In this document: positions 27,056 through 36,114 of the stretch, in pieces
Numbering within the stretch: position 1 is the first letter of the stretch
Layout: each line of letters begins with the position of its first letter
NCBI RefSeq assembly: GCF_026683955.1
Contig: NZ_CP113343.1
Location: 3,782,001-3,846,000, forward strand
Direction: 5' to 3'
Origin: Arthrobacter sp. MMS18-M83
Lineage (GTDB): Bacteria; Actinomycetota; Actinomycetes; Actinomycetales; Micrococcaceae
DNA length: 64,000 bases
The notes under the pieces: model-generated
Databases searched by the model: none
What the model was told of the DNA's origin: nothing
The model's input: only the letters and a program-made list of their open reading frames with translations
Translations under genes and position numbers: made by a program

Positions 27056-27784
27056 TTAGGCGGTAGTGGCTGATATGAACGCGAGGGCCTGCGGCCACGA
27101 AAGCTGGAACGCGGTGGCGTTCACTTCCTCGTCATGCCGGCGTTTGTCGCTGAAACCGTGCTTGGCTTCCGGATACAGGTGGATGAGCGTGGGGGCCGTT
27201 GTGCGGGCCTGGAGGGCTTCCTGAAGGCGCAGGAAATTCTCACGGGGAACGATTGAGTCCTTGCCCGGGTACGCCATGAAGGTCGGCGCCTCTACCGCGC
27301 CGGCGAGGTCGACGACATCGTACGTGTGGGTCGCGGCGGGTTCACTAGGGACGGTGGGGTGAAAGGCCAGGACATTGACCAACTTGTTGTCCAGTCCGCC
27401 GAGGATGAAGGCGAAGCGCCCGCCAAGGCACCAGCCAATGACCCCCACGCGCTCCAGGCCGAGACCCTCGCGCAAATGGTTCAGCAGGGTGCGCTGCTCC
27501 GCGACGGCGGTCTCGTCCTTGAGTTCGTCGAGCATTCCATGCAGCACGTCGAACTCTGCGTCATCGGAGCTCGTGCCGTGCCAGGGGTCCCAGCTCAACG
27601 CCACTGCTCCCGTTTGGGCGGCGATGGTTTCTGCGAATTCGCGCACTTGTGCGCCGATCCCCGTGATCATGGGCAGCAGCAGCATCCCGGCCTTCGGGGC
27701 ATGGCCTCCATCAATCGCGGGCGTGGACTGATAGGCCCGAAGGCCCTCGATGGTGACGAACTCTGAATCGATGGCAAATGGCAC
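27056..27784 (-). CDS. Dienelactone hydrolase family protein
   Basis: A 242-residue alpha/beta hydrolase with a cysteine nucleophile: GWCLGGRFAF gives Cys119, and the Asp (PGKDSIVP) and His (KHGFSD) of the triad follow. Members hydrolyse dienelactones, small lactones and some esters. The GTG at 27784 is preferred because AGGGAG lies nine bases upstream; a GTG at 27838 has no ribosome site. It leads the operon with the enoyl-CoA hydratase. Confidence 0.82.
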   Translation of the reverse strand: MPFAIDSEFVTIEGLRAYQSTPAIDGGHAPKAGMLLLPMITGIGAQVREFAETIAAQTGAVALSWDPWHGTSSDDAEFDVLHGMLDELKDETAVAEQRTLLNHLREGLGLERVGVIGWCLGGRFAFILGGLDNKLVNVLAFHPTVPSEPAATHTYDVVDLAGAVEAPTFMAYPGKDSIVPRENFLRLQEALQARTTAPTLIHLYPEAKHGFSDKRRHDEEVNATAFQLSWPQALAFISATTA

Positions 27785-27898
27785 TTGCGGAGTCTCCCTG
27801 TCTTCTCGACGGTACCGGGCTGGGTCCGTGGCAGGCACGAGCGAGCAACGGTGCCTGCATGGTAATTCTCACGATAGGCGAAGAATCCAACTATAGGA

Positions 27899-27909
27899 AG
27901 GTCATACCA
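27899..27909. promoter_or_regulatory. GntR-type operator, hydrolase side
   Basis: AGGTCATACCA, an imperfect copy of the island operator, in the divergent region before the dienelactone hydrolase gene. Confidence 0.55.
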
Positions 27910-27971
27910 TTTGCCTTTTTGGGAAAGTTGCCTGAAACAACGTTGACAAGCCCTCCAAGCCCGTTGTCAAA

Positions 27972-27982
27972 TGGTTAGACCG
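27972..27982. promoter_or_regulatory. GntR-type operator, CoA-transferase side
   Basis: TGGTTAGACCG lies 47 bases before the CoA-transferase start. Together with the site at 27899 it gives one operator per arm of the divergent promoter. Confidence 0.6.
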
Positions 27983-28029
27983 ATTGCAAAGACACCGGAT
28001 TGCAAAGACGCAGTGTAGAGGGGTTTATC

Positions 28030-29280
28030 GTGACGACAGCAGGATTCGAGCAAGCAGCCCAAGGGGGAGTCCTCCCCCTGAGTGGGGTGAAGATCGTCGA
28101 CCTCTCCCAAATCGGAGCAGGGCCCTACGGAACCTCCATGCTGGGTGACCTGGGTGCCGACGTCGTCAAAGTGGAGCCGCTCCAAGGCGACAGCTTCCGC
28201 TACGTGGACAACGCCTACGGCCCGGGCGAGAGCGCCTACTTCTACGGTGTGAACCGCAGCAAGCGGTCCATTGCGCTGAACCTCAAGGACCCTGCCGGAT
28301 ACGACGTGCTGCTGCGCCTGGTGCGCGAGGCCGACGTGTTCGTGGTCGCCTTCCGGCCTGACGCCGTCGAACGCATGGGCATCGATTATGCCACGCTCAG
28401 CAAGATCAACCCGCGGCTGGTTTACGCCTCCATCACCGCTTTCGGCGAGGACGGCCCCCGCGCACACCAGCCCGGCATGGACATCCTGGCCCAGGCCCTC
28501 AGCGGAATGATGGGAGTCACGGGCGAGGTGGGCGGCGGACCAGTTAAGGTGGGCGTTCCAATCGCCGACTTTGTGGGTTCCTTCTTCCTGGGCTTCGGAG
28601 TGTGCGCCGCCCTGCGCCAGCGTGACCAGACCGGCCGTGGCGACAAAATCAGCATCAACCTGCTCGACGGCCAGGTGGCGGCTTTCGCCAACTACATCAC
28701 GGCCTACGACAAGACCCGCGTCGCATTCCGGCCGCAGGGAGGCGGGCACCCGCAGCTGGTGCCGTACCAACCATTCCTCGGTTCAGATGAGAAATACTTC
28801 ATCCTTGCGTGCCTGAACGACCGCTTCTGGGAAAGGCTCGTGCTTTTCCTGGCCGAGTTCGATGACTTCAGCGACCCCCGCTTCGCAACCAACACGGACC
28901 GCATCGCGCATCGCGACGAACTCTGCGGCCGGCTTCAAGACCTCTTCGGCACCCGCCCGGCGGACTTCTGGCTGCAGAAACTCGAGGACGCCAGCATCCC
29001 CTGCAGCCCGATCCACCGTATGGAGGAAGCCCTCGAGGATCCACAGGTGGTGCACAACCAGTCCGTCGTCGAACTGGAACACCCGGTCTTCGGCCCCTAC
29101 AAGGTGCCCAACAATCCAATCCGTTTCGAGCACGCAGCCACAGGCCCGCGTGGCTACGCACCTGGCCTTGGCGAGCACACAGACCAGATCCTCGCGGAGG
29201 CCGGCCTCGGCCCGGAGGAAATCCAGGACCTGAGGTCCCGGGGAATCGTCAACAGCACGTTTGTCCCCCAGACGGCCTAG
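28030..29280 (+). CDS. Type III (CaiB/BaiF) CoA-transferase
   Basis: A 416-residue family III CoA-transferase. The opening LSGVKIVDLSQIGAGPYGTSMLGDLGADVVKVE and the catalytic Asp context (GVPIADFVGSFF) are conserved, so it should be active. Such enzymes move CoA between dicarboxylic or aromatic acids and their thioesters. The GTG at 28030 follows GAGGGG; an earlier in-frame start at 28000 would overlap the operator region. It leads a long plus-strand run (28.0-35.9 kb) of acyl-CoA enzymes. Confidence 0.88.
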   Translation: MTTAGFEQAAQGGVLPLSGVKIVDLSQIGAGPYGTSMLGDLGADVVKVEPLQGDSFRYVDNAYGPGESAYFYGVNRSKRSIALNLKDPAGYDVLLRLVREADVFVVAFRPDAVERMGIDYATLSKINPRLVYASITAFGEDGPRAHQPGMDILAQALSGMMGVTGEVGGGPVKVGVPIADFVGSFFLGFGVCAALRQRDQTGRGDKISINLLDGQVAAFANYITAYDKTRVAFRPQGGGHPQLVPYQPFLGSDEKYFILACLNDRFWERLVLFLAEFDDFSDPRFATNTDRIAHRDELCGRLQDLFGTRPADFWLQKLEDASIPCSPIHRMEEALEDPQVVHNQSVVELEHPVFGPYKVPNNPIRFEHAATGPRGYAPGLGEHTDQILAEAGLGPEEIQDLRSRGIVNSTFVPQTA

Positions 29281-29326
29281 CAGCATGCATTCAGAACACA
29301 CAAAGACTCAGAGCAAGGAGCCCGAA

Positions 29327-30958
29327 TTGACCACCAGCCCTGAACTGACCACGACCCCCGAGACGCCGATGCCTCTCCGGTGGGGCCGCGACGTCGTCGA
29401 ATCAACCGTCAACGGCTACCCGGTCCGCGTTTACCGTGACCGGCCGCACTCCGTCGGCCAGCTGCTGCTGGACGCCCGCCGCTGGGGTGACCGGGAGTTC
29501 CTGGTCCAGGGCACGCGCCGGCTCAGCTACGCCGATCACGAACAGGCGGTTGCAGCCGTCGCCAACCGGCTTGCTGCCTACGGGATTGCGACCGGCGACC
29601 GGGTCCTCATTCTGGGCTTCAACAGCATCGAATGGTTCGTCAGCTTCTGGGCCATCGAAAGCCTTGGAGCCGTGGCCGTGCTGGGAAACCCATGGTGGGG
29701 GGCCCACGAGCTGGAGGTCATCCTCGGCCGGATCCAACCGAAACTGGCAATTAGCGACGTCGAAATGAGCCAGGTCTCGCGCGTTTCCATCGCCGAGATC
29801 CGGCAAATCGTGGACGCCAAGGAGCCCGCCACCCTGCGCCTGGCAGAAGTCGATGAGGACGACCCGGCCCTGGTGATGTTCAGCTCCGGTACTACGGGCA
29901 TTCCCAAGGGAATCCTCGTGTCGCAGCGCTCCGTGGTCGGCAACCTGCAGAATCTGCTCAGCATGACAAGGCGGCTGCCGAGCGAGCTCGAAGACTCCCA
30001 CCCTGGCACTGCCAGCCTGCAGACCGTGCCGCTGTTCCACTTGGCTGGGGTGCAGGTCAGCTGCGGGACTATCCTGCAGGGTGGCAAGCTCGTCATGCTG
30101 GACGGCAAATTTGATCCGGCCGAAGTGCTGCGCCTCATCGAGGTGGAGCAGGTTAAGTCTTGGGGCGCGATCCCCACCATGGTGTCCCGTGTCCTGGACC
30201 ATCCGGACCTGCAGACGAGGGACGTTTCCTCGCTTGGCTCCATCCCGTTGGGCGGCGCCGCCGTCCCCGATGAACTGCGTGCCCGGATTGCGGCGACCTT
30301 CCCGAAGGTCAACAAACGCGTGGGCAGCCTGTACGGCCTCACTGAAACAGGTGGACTCCTTGCGGCTGCGGCCGGCAGCGAAATCAACGGTCACCCCGGC
30401 CGCGTTGGCAAGCCGCTACCCGTGGTCGATATCAAGATCGTGGGCGCAGGTGAGGATGGCGTCGGCGAAATCTACGGCCGGACTCCTAATGTTCCCCTTG
30501 AAATCGTGGGGGAGGGTCCGGTAGCGGACGGCGAAGGATGGGTGGCAACCGGTGACCTTGGCCGGATCGACGACGAGGGTTACCTCTATGTCACGGGCCG
30601 GGCCAAGGAGATCATCATCCGCGGTGGAGAGAACATCGCAGCCGCGCATATCGAGAACACGCTCCAGCGCCACCCTGACCTGTCGGATGCCGGCGTGCTT
30701 GCCCTGCCGGATGCGGACCTGGGCGAAATCGTGGGCGCCATCGTGGTTCTGGCACCCGGGGCGGACTTCGACCGGGACAGCATCCTGGCCTTGTGCCGCG
30801 AGTACTTGGGCAAGTTCGAGATACCCGAGCGCTGGTGGATCCGCCGCGACAAGCTGCCCATGACTGCCGTAGGAAAAATGGACAAGAAGCTCCTCAAGGC
30901 GCAGTGGATCGAGCGCGGAATCGTCGATCTTGACGACTCCGGCCCCGCCGACGCGTAA
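29327..30958 (+). CDS. Acyl-CoA synthetase (AMP-binding family)
   Basis: A 543-residue ligase that activates a carboxylic acid to its CoA thioester through an acyl-adenylate. It shows the P-loop FSSGTTGIPKG (about 185-195), the YGLTETG motif and the GRAKEIIIRGGENIAA hinge (near 425). The C-terminal Lys lies in VGKMDKKLLK. The start is uncertain: TTG at 29327 has AAGGAG seven bases ahead, whereas ATG at 29285 has no ribosome site. It follows the CoA-transferase gene by a short gap. Confidence 0.88.
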   Translation: MTTSPELTTTPETPMPLRWGRDVVESTVNGYPVRVYRDRPHSVGQLLLDARRWGDREFLVQGTRRLSYADHEQAVAAVANRLAAYGIATGDRVLILGFNSIEWFVSFWAIESLGAVAVLGNPWWGAHELEVILGRIQPKLAISDVEMSQVSRVSIAEIRQIVDAKEPATLRLAEVDEDDPALVMFSSGTTGIPKGILVSQRSVVGNLQNLLSMTRRLPSELEDSHPGTASLQTVPLFHLAGVQVSCGTILQGGKLVMLDGKFDPAEVLRLIEVEQVKSWGAIPTMVSRVLDHPDLQTRDVSSLGSIPLGGAAVPDELRARIAATFPKVNKRVGSLYGLTETGGLLAAAAGSEINGHPGRVGKPLPVVDIKIVGAGEDGVGEIYGRTPNVPLEIVGEGPVADGEGWVATGDLGRIDDEGYLYVTGRAKEIIIRGGENIAAAHIENTLQRHPDLSDAGVLALPDADLGEIVGAIVVLAPGADFDRDSILALCREYLGKFEIPERWWIRRDKLPMTAVGKMDKKLLKAQWIERGIVDLDDSGPADA

Positions 30959-30983
30959 GGACCATCGAGAGGAAAGGGACGGC

Positions 30984-32099
30984 ATGGGCGGCGTTCTTGA
31001 AGGACTGACAGTGGTGGAGTTCGCAGGACTGGGGCCTGCGCCCTTCTGCTGCATGTTGTTGGCCGACATGGGAGCGGAGGTAATCCGCGTCGAACGGCCC
31101 CAAAGGCCGGAACGTTTGGCGCAGGCCCGCGCGCGTGACACCTTCGGCCGAGGCCGGCAGTCTGTCGTCGCGGACCTGAAGGACGACGCCGGCAAGCGCC
31201 TGGCGCGGGAACTGGCAGTCCGCGCCGATGTGCTCGTGGAAAGCTTTCGTCCCGGTGTGATGGAGCGGCTCGGGCTTGGGCCCGAGGACTTGATGCCGCA
31301 CAACCCGGCCCTGGTCTATGCGCGGATGACGGGGTGGGGCCAAGATGGGCCCCTGGCCGCCACGGCAGGGCACGACATCAACTACATCGCCATGGCCGGG
31401 GCCCTGGAACCGATGGGCCGGGCGGGCCAGGCGCCGGTAGTGCCGCTCTCCCTCGTTGGTGACTTCGGCGGCGGCGGAATGTTCCTGGCCCTGGGTATCG
31501 TTTCCGCGCTCTACGAGCGCTCACGCTCAGGCAAGGGCCAAATTGTGGATGCGTCCTGCGTGGACGGCGCTTCAATGCTCATGTCCGTTGTGCACCACAT
31601 GCGCTCCCTGGGACAGTGGCGGGACGAACGGGGCACCAACTTGTTCGACACCGGCGCTCCGTACTACGACGTCTACGAAACTGCGGACGGACTGTATGTC
31701 TCGTTCGGCGCCGTGGAGCCAAAATTCTATGAAGCGATGGTGGAGACGCTCGGGCTTGACCCTGCCGGCATGCACCCCCAGAACGACCGCGCTGCGTGGC
31801 CGCGGCGCCGTAGCATAATCGCCGAACGCATCCGGACGCGTACCCGTACCGAATGGGGGCAAACGTTCGATGGCGTCGAAGCCTGTTTCGCTCCCGTGCT
31901 CAGTCCGGCGGAGGTGCCCTCCGCTGAGGCCCATCGGGCGCGGAAAGCGTTCGTCAACGTCGACGGCTTCCCGGAACCGGCTCCGAGTCCGCGGTTCAGC
32001 CGGACGCCGTCGTCGACAAAACCGCGCCCCGAGCCTGGCGGTCACACCGCCCAAATCCTCGAACGGTTCGGCCTGGCCGAGACCGCCGCAAGCAACTGA
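30984..32099 (+). CDS. CoA-transferase/alpha-methylacyl-CoA racemase-like
   Basis: A 371-residue CaiB-superfamily enzyme whose central segment (GHDINYIAMAGALEPMG, then LSLVGDFGGGGMFLALG) is closer to alpha-methylacyl-CoA racemases than to true transferases. The active-site Asp lies in VGDFGGG. A racemase would prepare a 2-methyl-branched acyl-CoA for the next gene, an acyl-CoA dehydrogenase, so a methyl-branched intermediate is plausible. The ATG at 30984 follows GAGGAAAGGGA. Confidence 0.85.
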   Translation: MGGVLEGLTVVEFAGLGPAPFCCMLLADMGAEVIRVERPQRPERLAQARARDTFGRGRQSVVADLKDDAGKRLARELAVRADVLVESFRPGVMERLGLGPEDLMPHNPALVYARMTGWGQDGPLAATAGHDINYIAMAGALEPMGRAGQAPVVPLSLVGDFGGGGMFLALGIVSALYERSRSGKGQIVDASCVDGASMLMSVVHHMRSLGQWRDERGTNLFDTGAPYYDVYETADGLYVSFGAVEPKFYEAMVETLGLDPAGMHPQNDRAAWPRRRSIIAERIRTRTRTEWGQTFDGVEACFAPVLSPAEVPSAEAHRARKAFVNVDGFPEPAPSPRFSRTPSSTKPRPEPGGHTAQILERFGLAETAASN

Positions 32100-32119
32100 C
32101 ATCCCCAGGAGGAACGAAC

Positions 32120-33379
32120 ATGGTGGAAACTGCCTATATGGGCGAGAAAGCAGATCAGCACGGTATCGGCGGTCCGGAAAGCATTGAGCAATTCGTTGCC
32201 CGGGCCACGGCATTCCTCGAAGCCAATGTCCAGGTGAAACCGGCCCGCACCGCGTTCGAATGGGGCTTCGGCGAGGACACAGGGGTCAAGCTTTGGGAGG
32301 AGCCGGACTCCGAGGAGGAGCGCGCCCGCCTGGCCGAGGCCAAGGAATGGCGACGCAAACGGTTCGAAGCCGGCTTCGGCTGGCTTGACGGTCCCGCGGA
32401 GCACGGTGGCCGTGAGCTTCCCTCCGCGTACTCTCGGGCCTACCGCCGCCTTGAATCCCAATTCGAGACGCCCAGCGAGACGTACTTCAAACTTGACCAT
32501 GTCCTCGGCCCGGTGCTGCTGAGCCGGGGAACCGAAGAAGTGCGCCGGAGCATCCCGCGCGCCCTGCAACGCGGAGACCTTGTGGCCTGCGAATTGTTCA
32601 GCGAACCGGATGCAGGATCGGACATGTTCTCCGCGCGTACCCGCGCCACCCGGACCGAGGGCGGCTGGCGCCTTAACGGGCAAAAAGTCTGGACCTCGGA
32701 TGCGCACCTGGCAGACATCGGCGTGATCTTCTGCCGGACGTCCAACGAACCCGGAAAGCGGGCCTTCTCTGCTTTTGTTCTCGACATGCACCAGCCCGGC
32801 GTCAAGGTGGTTCCGCTGCGGCAAATGACCGGGGGCGCCGCCTTCAACGAGGTATACCTCGATGACGCGTTCGTGCCGGATGCTCACCTGCTGGGTGAAA
32901 TCGGCCAAGGCTGGGACGTCACCGGGGAGATCCTTGCACGGGAGCGGGCCGGCATCGGCGCCGGCCTGAGCCGCTCCGGCTCGGGACTCGCCAACGGCAC
33001 CCGGCTGACCGCCCTGGTGAAGGCCATGGGGCAGGAAAACGACCCGCTGGTCCGCCAGGCCCTGGTCAAGACCATCACGGGTTTCTGGGCCACCAAACAG
33101 TTGACCCAGAACGGGACGGACCGTGCCGGGGCCACCGGCTACCGCACGGATCCGACGCCCCTGGTCAGCAAGCTCGCGCTGAGCTTCAATCTGCGGCGTG
33201 CTTCCCTGCTGGCCGGGCAGGTCCTGGGTCCGCGGCTCACTGCCGACAGCGGCGAGTGGGGTACCTTCTCATGGAACTCCCTGGTCCTCGGCGAGCCGGG
33301 GGTCCACATCTTCGCCGGCACGGATGAGATTGTCCGGAACTCCCTTGCGGAGAAGGTACTTGGACTTCCGCGCGACTAG
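32120..33379 (+). CDS. Acyl-CoA dehydrogenase
   Basis: A 419-residue FAD enzyme that introduces a double bond next to the thioester and passes electrons to EtfAB. The middle domain motif ELFSEPDAGSDMFSART (about 157-173) and the C-terminal IFAGTDEIVRN are conserved. The start follows AGGAGGAACG. It lies directly after the racemase-like gene. A shorter, more divergent acyl-CoA dehydrogenase is encoded at 40412-41527; the two may act in sequence or as a heteromer, as some actinobacterial steroid enzymes do. Confidence 0.9.
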   Translation: MVETAYMGEKADQHGIGGPESIEQFVARATAFLEANVQVKPARTAFEWGFGEDTGVKLWEEPDSEEERARLAEAKEWRRKRFEAGFGWLDGPAEHGGRELPSAYSRAYRRLESQFETPSETYFKLDHVLGPVLLSRGTEEVRRSIPRALQRGDLVACELFSEPDAGSDMFSARTRATRTEGGWRLNGQKVWTSDAHLADIGVIFCRTSNEPGKRAFSAFVLDMHQPGVKVVPLRQMTGGAAFNEVYLDDAFVPDAHLLGEIGQGWDVTGEILARERAGIGAGLSRSGSGLANGTRLTALVKAMGQENDPLVRQALVKTITGFWATKQLTQNGTDRAGATGYRTDPTPLVSKLALSFNLRRASLLAGQVLGPRLTADSGEWGTFSWNSLVLGEPGVHIFAGTDEIVRNSLAEKVLGLPRD

Positions 33380-33402
33380 CGGCGCAATCAGAGGGGAAGC
33401 CC

Positions 33403-34200
33403 ATGAAAACCACCACCATCCAGGTTGACGGCCTCGCCGTCTCCAGCATTTCGGATCCTATGGTTTCGCAGCCATTGAGCGGCGCCACACGCATTGTGCT
33501 TGTCCATGGCGCCATGGACACGGGCGGTAGTTTTTCCCGGCTGATAGATCATCTGGCAGGGTTCGACGTGGTCTCTTATGACCGCCGAGGCTATGGCGCC
33601 TCGCCCCTGACGAGCAGGCAGCCCGCCCGCCTGGCGGAGCATGTGGAAGACCTGCTGGCCATCCTTGACGGCCACTGCTCCATGGTGCTGGCCCACAGCT
33701 TGGGCGGGGTGATTGCGCTCGCTGCTGTGGAGCGCGCACCGCAGTTGTTCAAAGGCGTTGTGGCGTACGAATCGCCCATGCCGTGGGAGTCGTGGTGGCC
33801 GCCGGTTCCCTTGCCGAACGACGGCCGGGACCCACAGCAGGTCCTCGCGGCTGCGGAGCGCTTCCTGCGCCGCCATGTGGGCGACGCCCGCTGGGAAGCG
33901 CTCGACGACGGCCGTCGTCAGGATCTTCTGGCACAGGGCCCTGCATGGGCTGCTGAGTTGAGGGACGCGCGCGACGGCGGGCCCGTCTACCTGCCGGAGT
34001 CCCTGGAGGTTCCTGTCTTGGCTGTGTACGGGACGGCCACCGACGACCGGCACAGGCAGGCAGCCCTTGAGCTTGCACGACGGGCGCCCAACGCGCGACT
34101 CGCAACCATCGAGGGCGCCAACCATGTCGGTCACCGCCGCGAGCCGGCCAAGCTTGCCGAACTGCTGCGCGGCCACATCGCGGCCACGGCCGTGAACTGA
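33403..34200 (+). CDS. Alpha/beta hydrolase
   Basis: A 265-residue alpha/beta hydrolase with the nucleophile elbow AHSLGG (Ser99), an oxyanion HGAMDTGG segment (about 35-42) and a late His (GANHVGH). It may cleave an ester, a lactone or a carbon-carbon bond of a ring-cleavage product; sequence alone does not decide. It belongs to the 28.0-35.9-kb run and starts after GAGGGGAAG. Confidence 0.85.
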   Translation: MKTTTIQVDGLAVSSISDPMVSQPLSGATRIVLVHGAMDTGGSFSRLIDHLAGFDVVSYDRRGYGASPLTSRQPARLAEHVEDLLAILDGHCSMVLAHSLGGVIALAAVERAPQLFKGVVAYESPMPWESWWPPVPLPNDGRDPQQVLAAAERFLRRHVGDARWEALDDGRRQDLLAQGPAWAAELRDARDGGPVYLPESLEVPVLAVYGTATDDRHRQAALELARRAPNARLATIEGANHVGHRREPAKLAELLRGHIAATAVN

Positions 34201-34233
34201 ACCTATGCCCTTACGAGCCACAGGAGAGACATC

Positions 34234-34986
34234 ATGCAATTGCAAGGAAAGCGGATCATCGTCACCGGAGGCGCCCAGGGAATGGGCGCCGCCACCGTGA
34301 GGGCTTTCGCCCGCGAGGGTGCCGCCGTCGTCGCCATGGATCTCAAGGAGGAGCAAGGCATGGCGACCGCGGAGGAAATCGCCCGGGAGACCGGGGCGGA
34401 TGTCTCTTTCGCCGCCGTCGACGTAGCCTGCCGTGAGCAGGTGTTCGACGCCGTATCCGCCGCCACGCAGCGCCTCGGCGGACTGGATGTGCTGGTCAAT
34501 GTGGCAGGGGTGCAGAGAGCCAAACCGGCAGAGGAGCTAACGGACGCCGACTTCGACTTTCTCCTGAACATCAACCTGCGCGGGACGTTCTATACCAGCC
34601 AGGCAGCGTTCCTAGCCATGAAACCCTCAAAAGCCGGGCACATCATCAACTTCGGCTCTGACGCCGGTATGTCGGCCATCCGCGGCCTGGGCGGCTACTC
34701 GGCCACCAAGGGCGGAGTCCATGCCTGGACGCGAACCATCGCGCTTGAATTCGGACCGCACGGCGTCCGGGCCAACATCGTCGTCCCGGCCATGAAAACC
34801 CCGATGACGGAGTCCGGGCAGTCTGAAGGTCGCGGCAACGTGTACGCCAAGACGCCGCTGGGCGGAGAGCTCGGCGACCCGGACCGCGATCTGGCGCCCG
34901 TCATGGTATTTCTCGCGGGGGATGGCTCCCGCTTCATCACCGGCCAGACTATCTCGGTCAATGGCGGGCTAGGCATGGTGCGCTAG
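34234..34986 (+). CDS. Short-chain dehydrogenase/reductase
   Basis: A 250-residue SDR with TGGAQGMG (11-18), Ser142 and the Tyr155-x3-Lys159 pair (YSATKGG). The C-terminal GQTISVNGG is typical. It likely oxidises a hydroxyacyl or alicyclic alcohol intermediate. It lies between the hydrolase and the lyase genes of the same run and has an AGGAGAG ribosome site. Confidence 0.88.
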   Translation: MQLQGKRIIVTGGAQGMGAATVRAFAREGAAVVAMDLKEEQGMATAEEIARETGADVSFAAVDVACREQVFDAVSAATQRLGGLDVLVNVAGVQRAKPAEELTDADFDFLLNINLRGTFYTSQAAFLAMKPSKAGHIINFGSDAGMSAIRGLGGYSATKGGVHAWTRTIALEFGPHGVRANIVVPAMKTPMTESGQSEGRGNVYAKTPLGGELGDPDRDLAPVMVFLAGDGSRFITGQTISVNGGLGMVR

Positions 34987-35002
34987 CCGGAAAGGATGTC
35001 CA

Positions 35003-35920
35003 ATGCTCTACTCAACCATCACCGCTGAACAGAAGCGCGTACGCTTCCGCGAACTCCTCGCGAATGGCTCCATCCATCAGTTTCCTGGGGCCTTTAATCC
35101 TTTATCCGCCCGCCTCATCGAGGAGAAGGGATTCGCGGGGGTCTACATTTCAGGAGCTGTGCTGGCCAACGATCTCGGGTTACCGGACATCGGACTCACC
35201 ACACTCACCGAGGTGGTGGGCCGTGCCGGCCAGATCGCGCGAATGACGGGCGTGCCGGCCATCGTGGACGCCGACACGGGCTTCGGCGAACCCATGAACG
35301 CGGCGCGCTCTGTCCAGGAACTCGAAAATGCGGGGCTTTCAGGCTGCCACATCGAGGACCAGATCAACCCTAAGCGCTGCGGGCACCTTGACGGGAAAGG
35401 CGTCGTTGAACTCGATGTGGCGACGCGGCGCATCCGCGCTGCCGCCGATGCGCGCCGGGATCCGAACTTCCTCATCATGGCCCGCACGGACATTCGCGCC
35501 TCAGACGGACTGGAAGCCGCGCAGGACCGCGCCAAGGCGCTCGTTGATGCCGGGGCGGACGCGATCTTCCCCGAAGCAATGCGGGACTTGGAAGAATTCG
35601 CCTCGATTCGCCAGGCAGTCGACGTGCCGATCCTGGCCAACATGACCGAGTTCGGCAAGTCGCGCCTGTTCACTGTCAACGAACTGCGGGACGTGGGCGT
35701 AAACATGGTGATTTATCCAGTCACTCTCCTGCGCATGGCCATGGGTGCCGCAGAGCGAGCCCTGGACACGCTTCGGGACCACGGGACGCAGGAGTCCGAA
35801 GTGCCGAATATGCTGACGCGTACGCGGCTGTACGATCTGGTCGATTACGAGGGCTACAACCACTTTGATAGCGGAGTATTCAACTTCGCCGTTCCGGAAG
35901 TTTTCCGCCAGCAGGCTTGA
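35003..35920 (+). CDS. Methylisocitrate-lyase-type (PrpB/ICL superfamily) C-C lyase
   Basis: A 305-residue TIM-barrel lyase of the isocitrate lyase/PEP mutase superfamily. The catalytic KRCGH is at 124-128 (Cys126), and DADTGFGEP (89-97) supplies metal-binding Asp residues. Family members split methylisocitrate, dimethylmalate or related acids into pyruvate plus a C3-C4 acid. No citrate-synthase-type gene is nearby, so propionate metabolism is less likely than cleavage of a methyl-branched dicarboxylate made by this island. It ends the long plus-strand run, before a perfect hairpin. Confidence 0.88.
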   Translation: MLYSTITAEQKRVRFRELLANGSIHQFPGAFNPLSARLIEEKGFAGVYISGAVLANDLGLPDIGLTTLTEVVGRAGQIARMTGVPAIVDADTGFGEPMNAARSVQELENAGLSGCHIEDQINPKRCGHLDGKGVVELDVATRRIRAAADARRDPNFLIMARTDIRASDGLEAAQDRAKALVDAGADAIFPEAMRDLEEFASIRQAVDVPILANMTEFGKSRLFTVNELRDVGVNMVIYPVTLLRMAMGAAERALDTLRDHGTQESEVPNMLTRTRLYDLVDYEGYNHFDSGVFNFAVPEVFRQQA

Positions 35921-36042
35921 CCTGAAACACCTTCCGCCCGGATAACACGGCCGGGAAAAGCGTCGGCGGGGCACCGGGCAATCACCCGGATTGCACTTAT
36001 CGCAACAATCCGTTGCCCCGCCGCGACCATTGGCATAACAAA

Positions 36043-36089
36043 AGACCCGCACTCCGAAATTCAAACTCTGAATTTCGGAGTGCGGGTCT
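36043..36089. terminator. Bidirectional terminator
   Basis: A perfect 20-base stem (36043-36062 with 36070-36089) and a 7-base loop, between the lyase gene and the convergent MHS transporter gene. Confidence 0.9.
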
Positions 36090-36114
36090 CTGTCTCTCTT
36101 GTCGTCCCGTGGCG

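Noticed and set aside
26290..27066. A long plus-strand reading frame opposite the enoyl-CoA hydratase gene
   Set aside because: It is the antisense of a clear crotonase-family gene; high GC content produces such open frames throughout the window.
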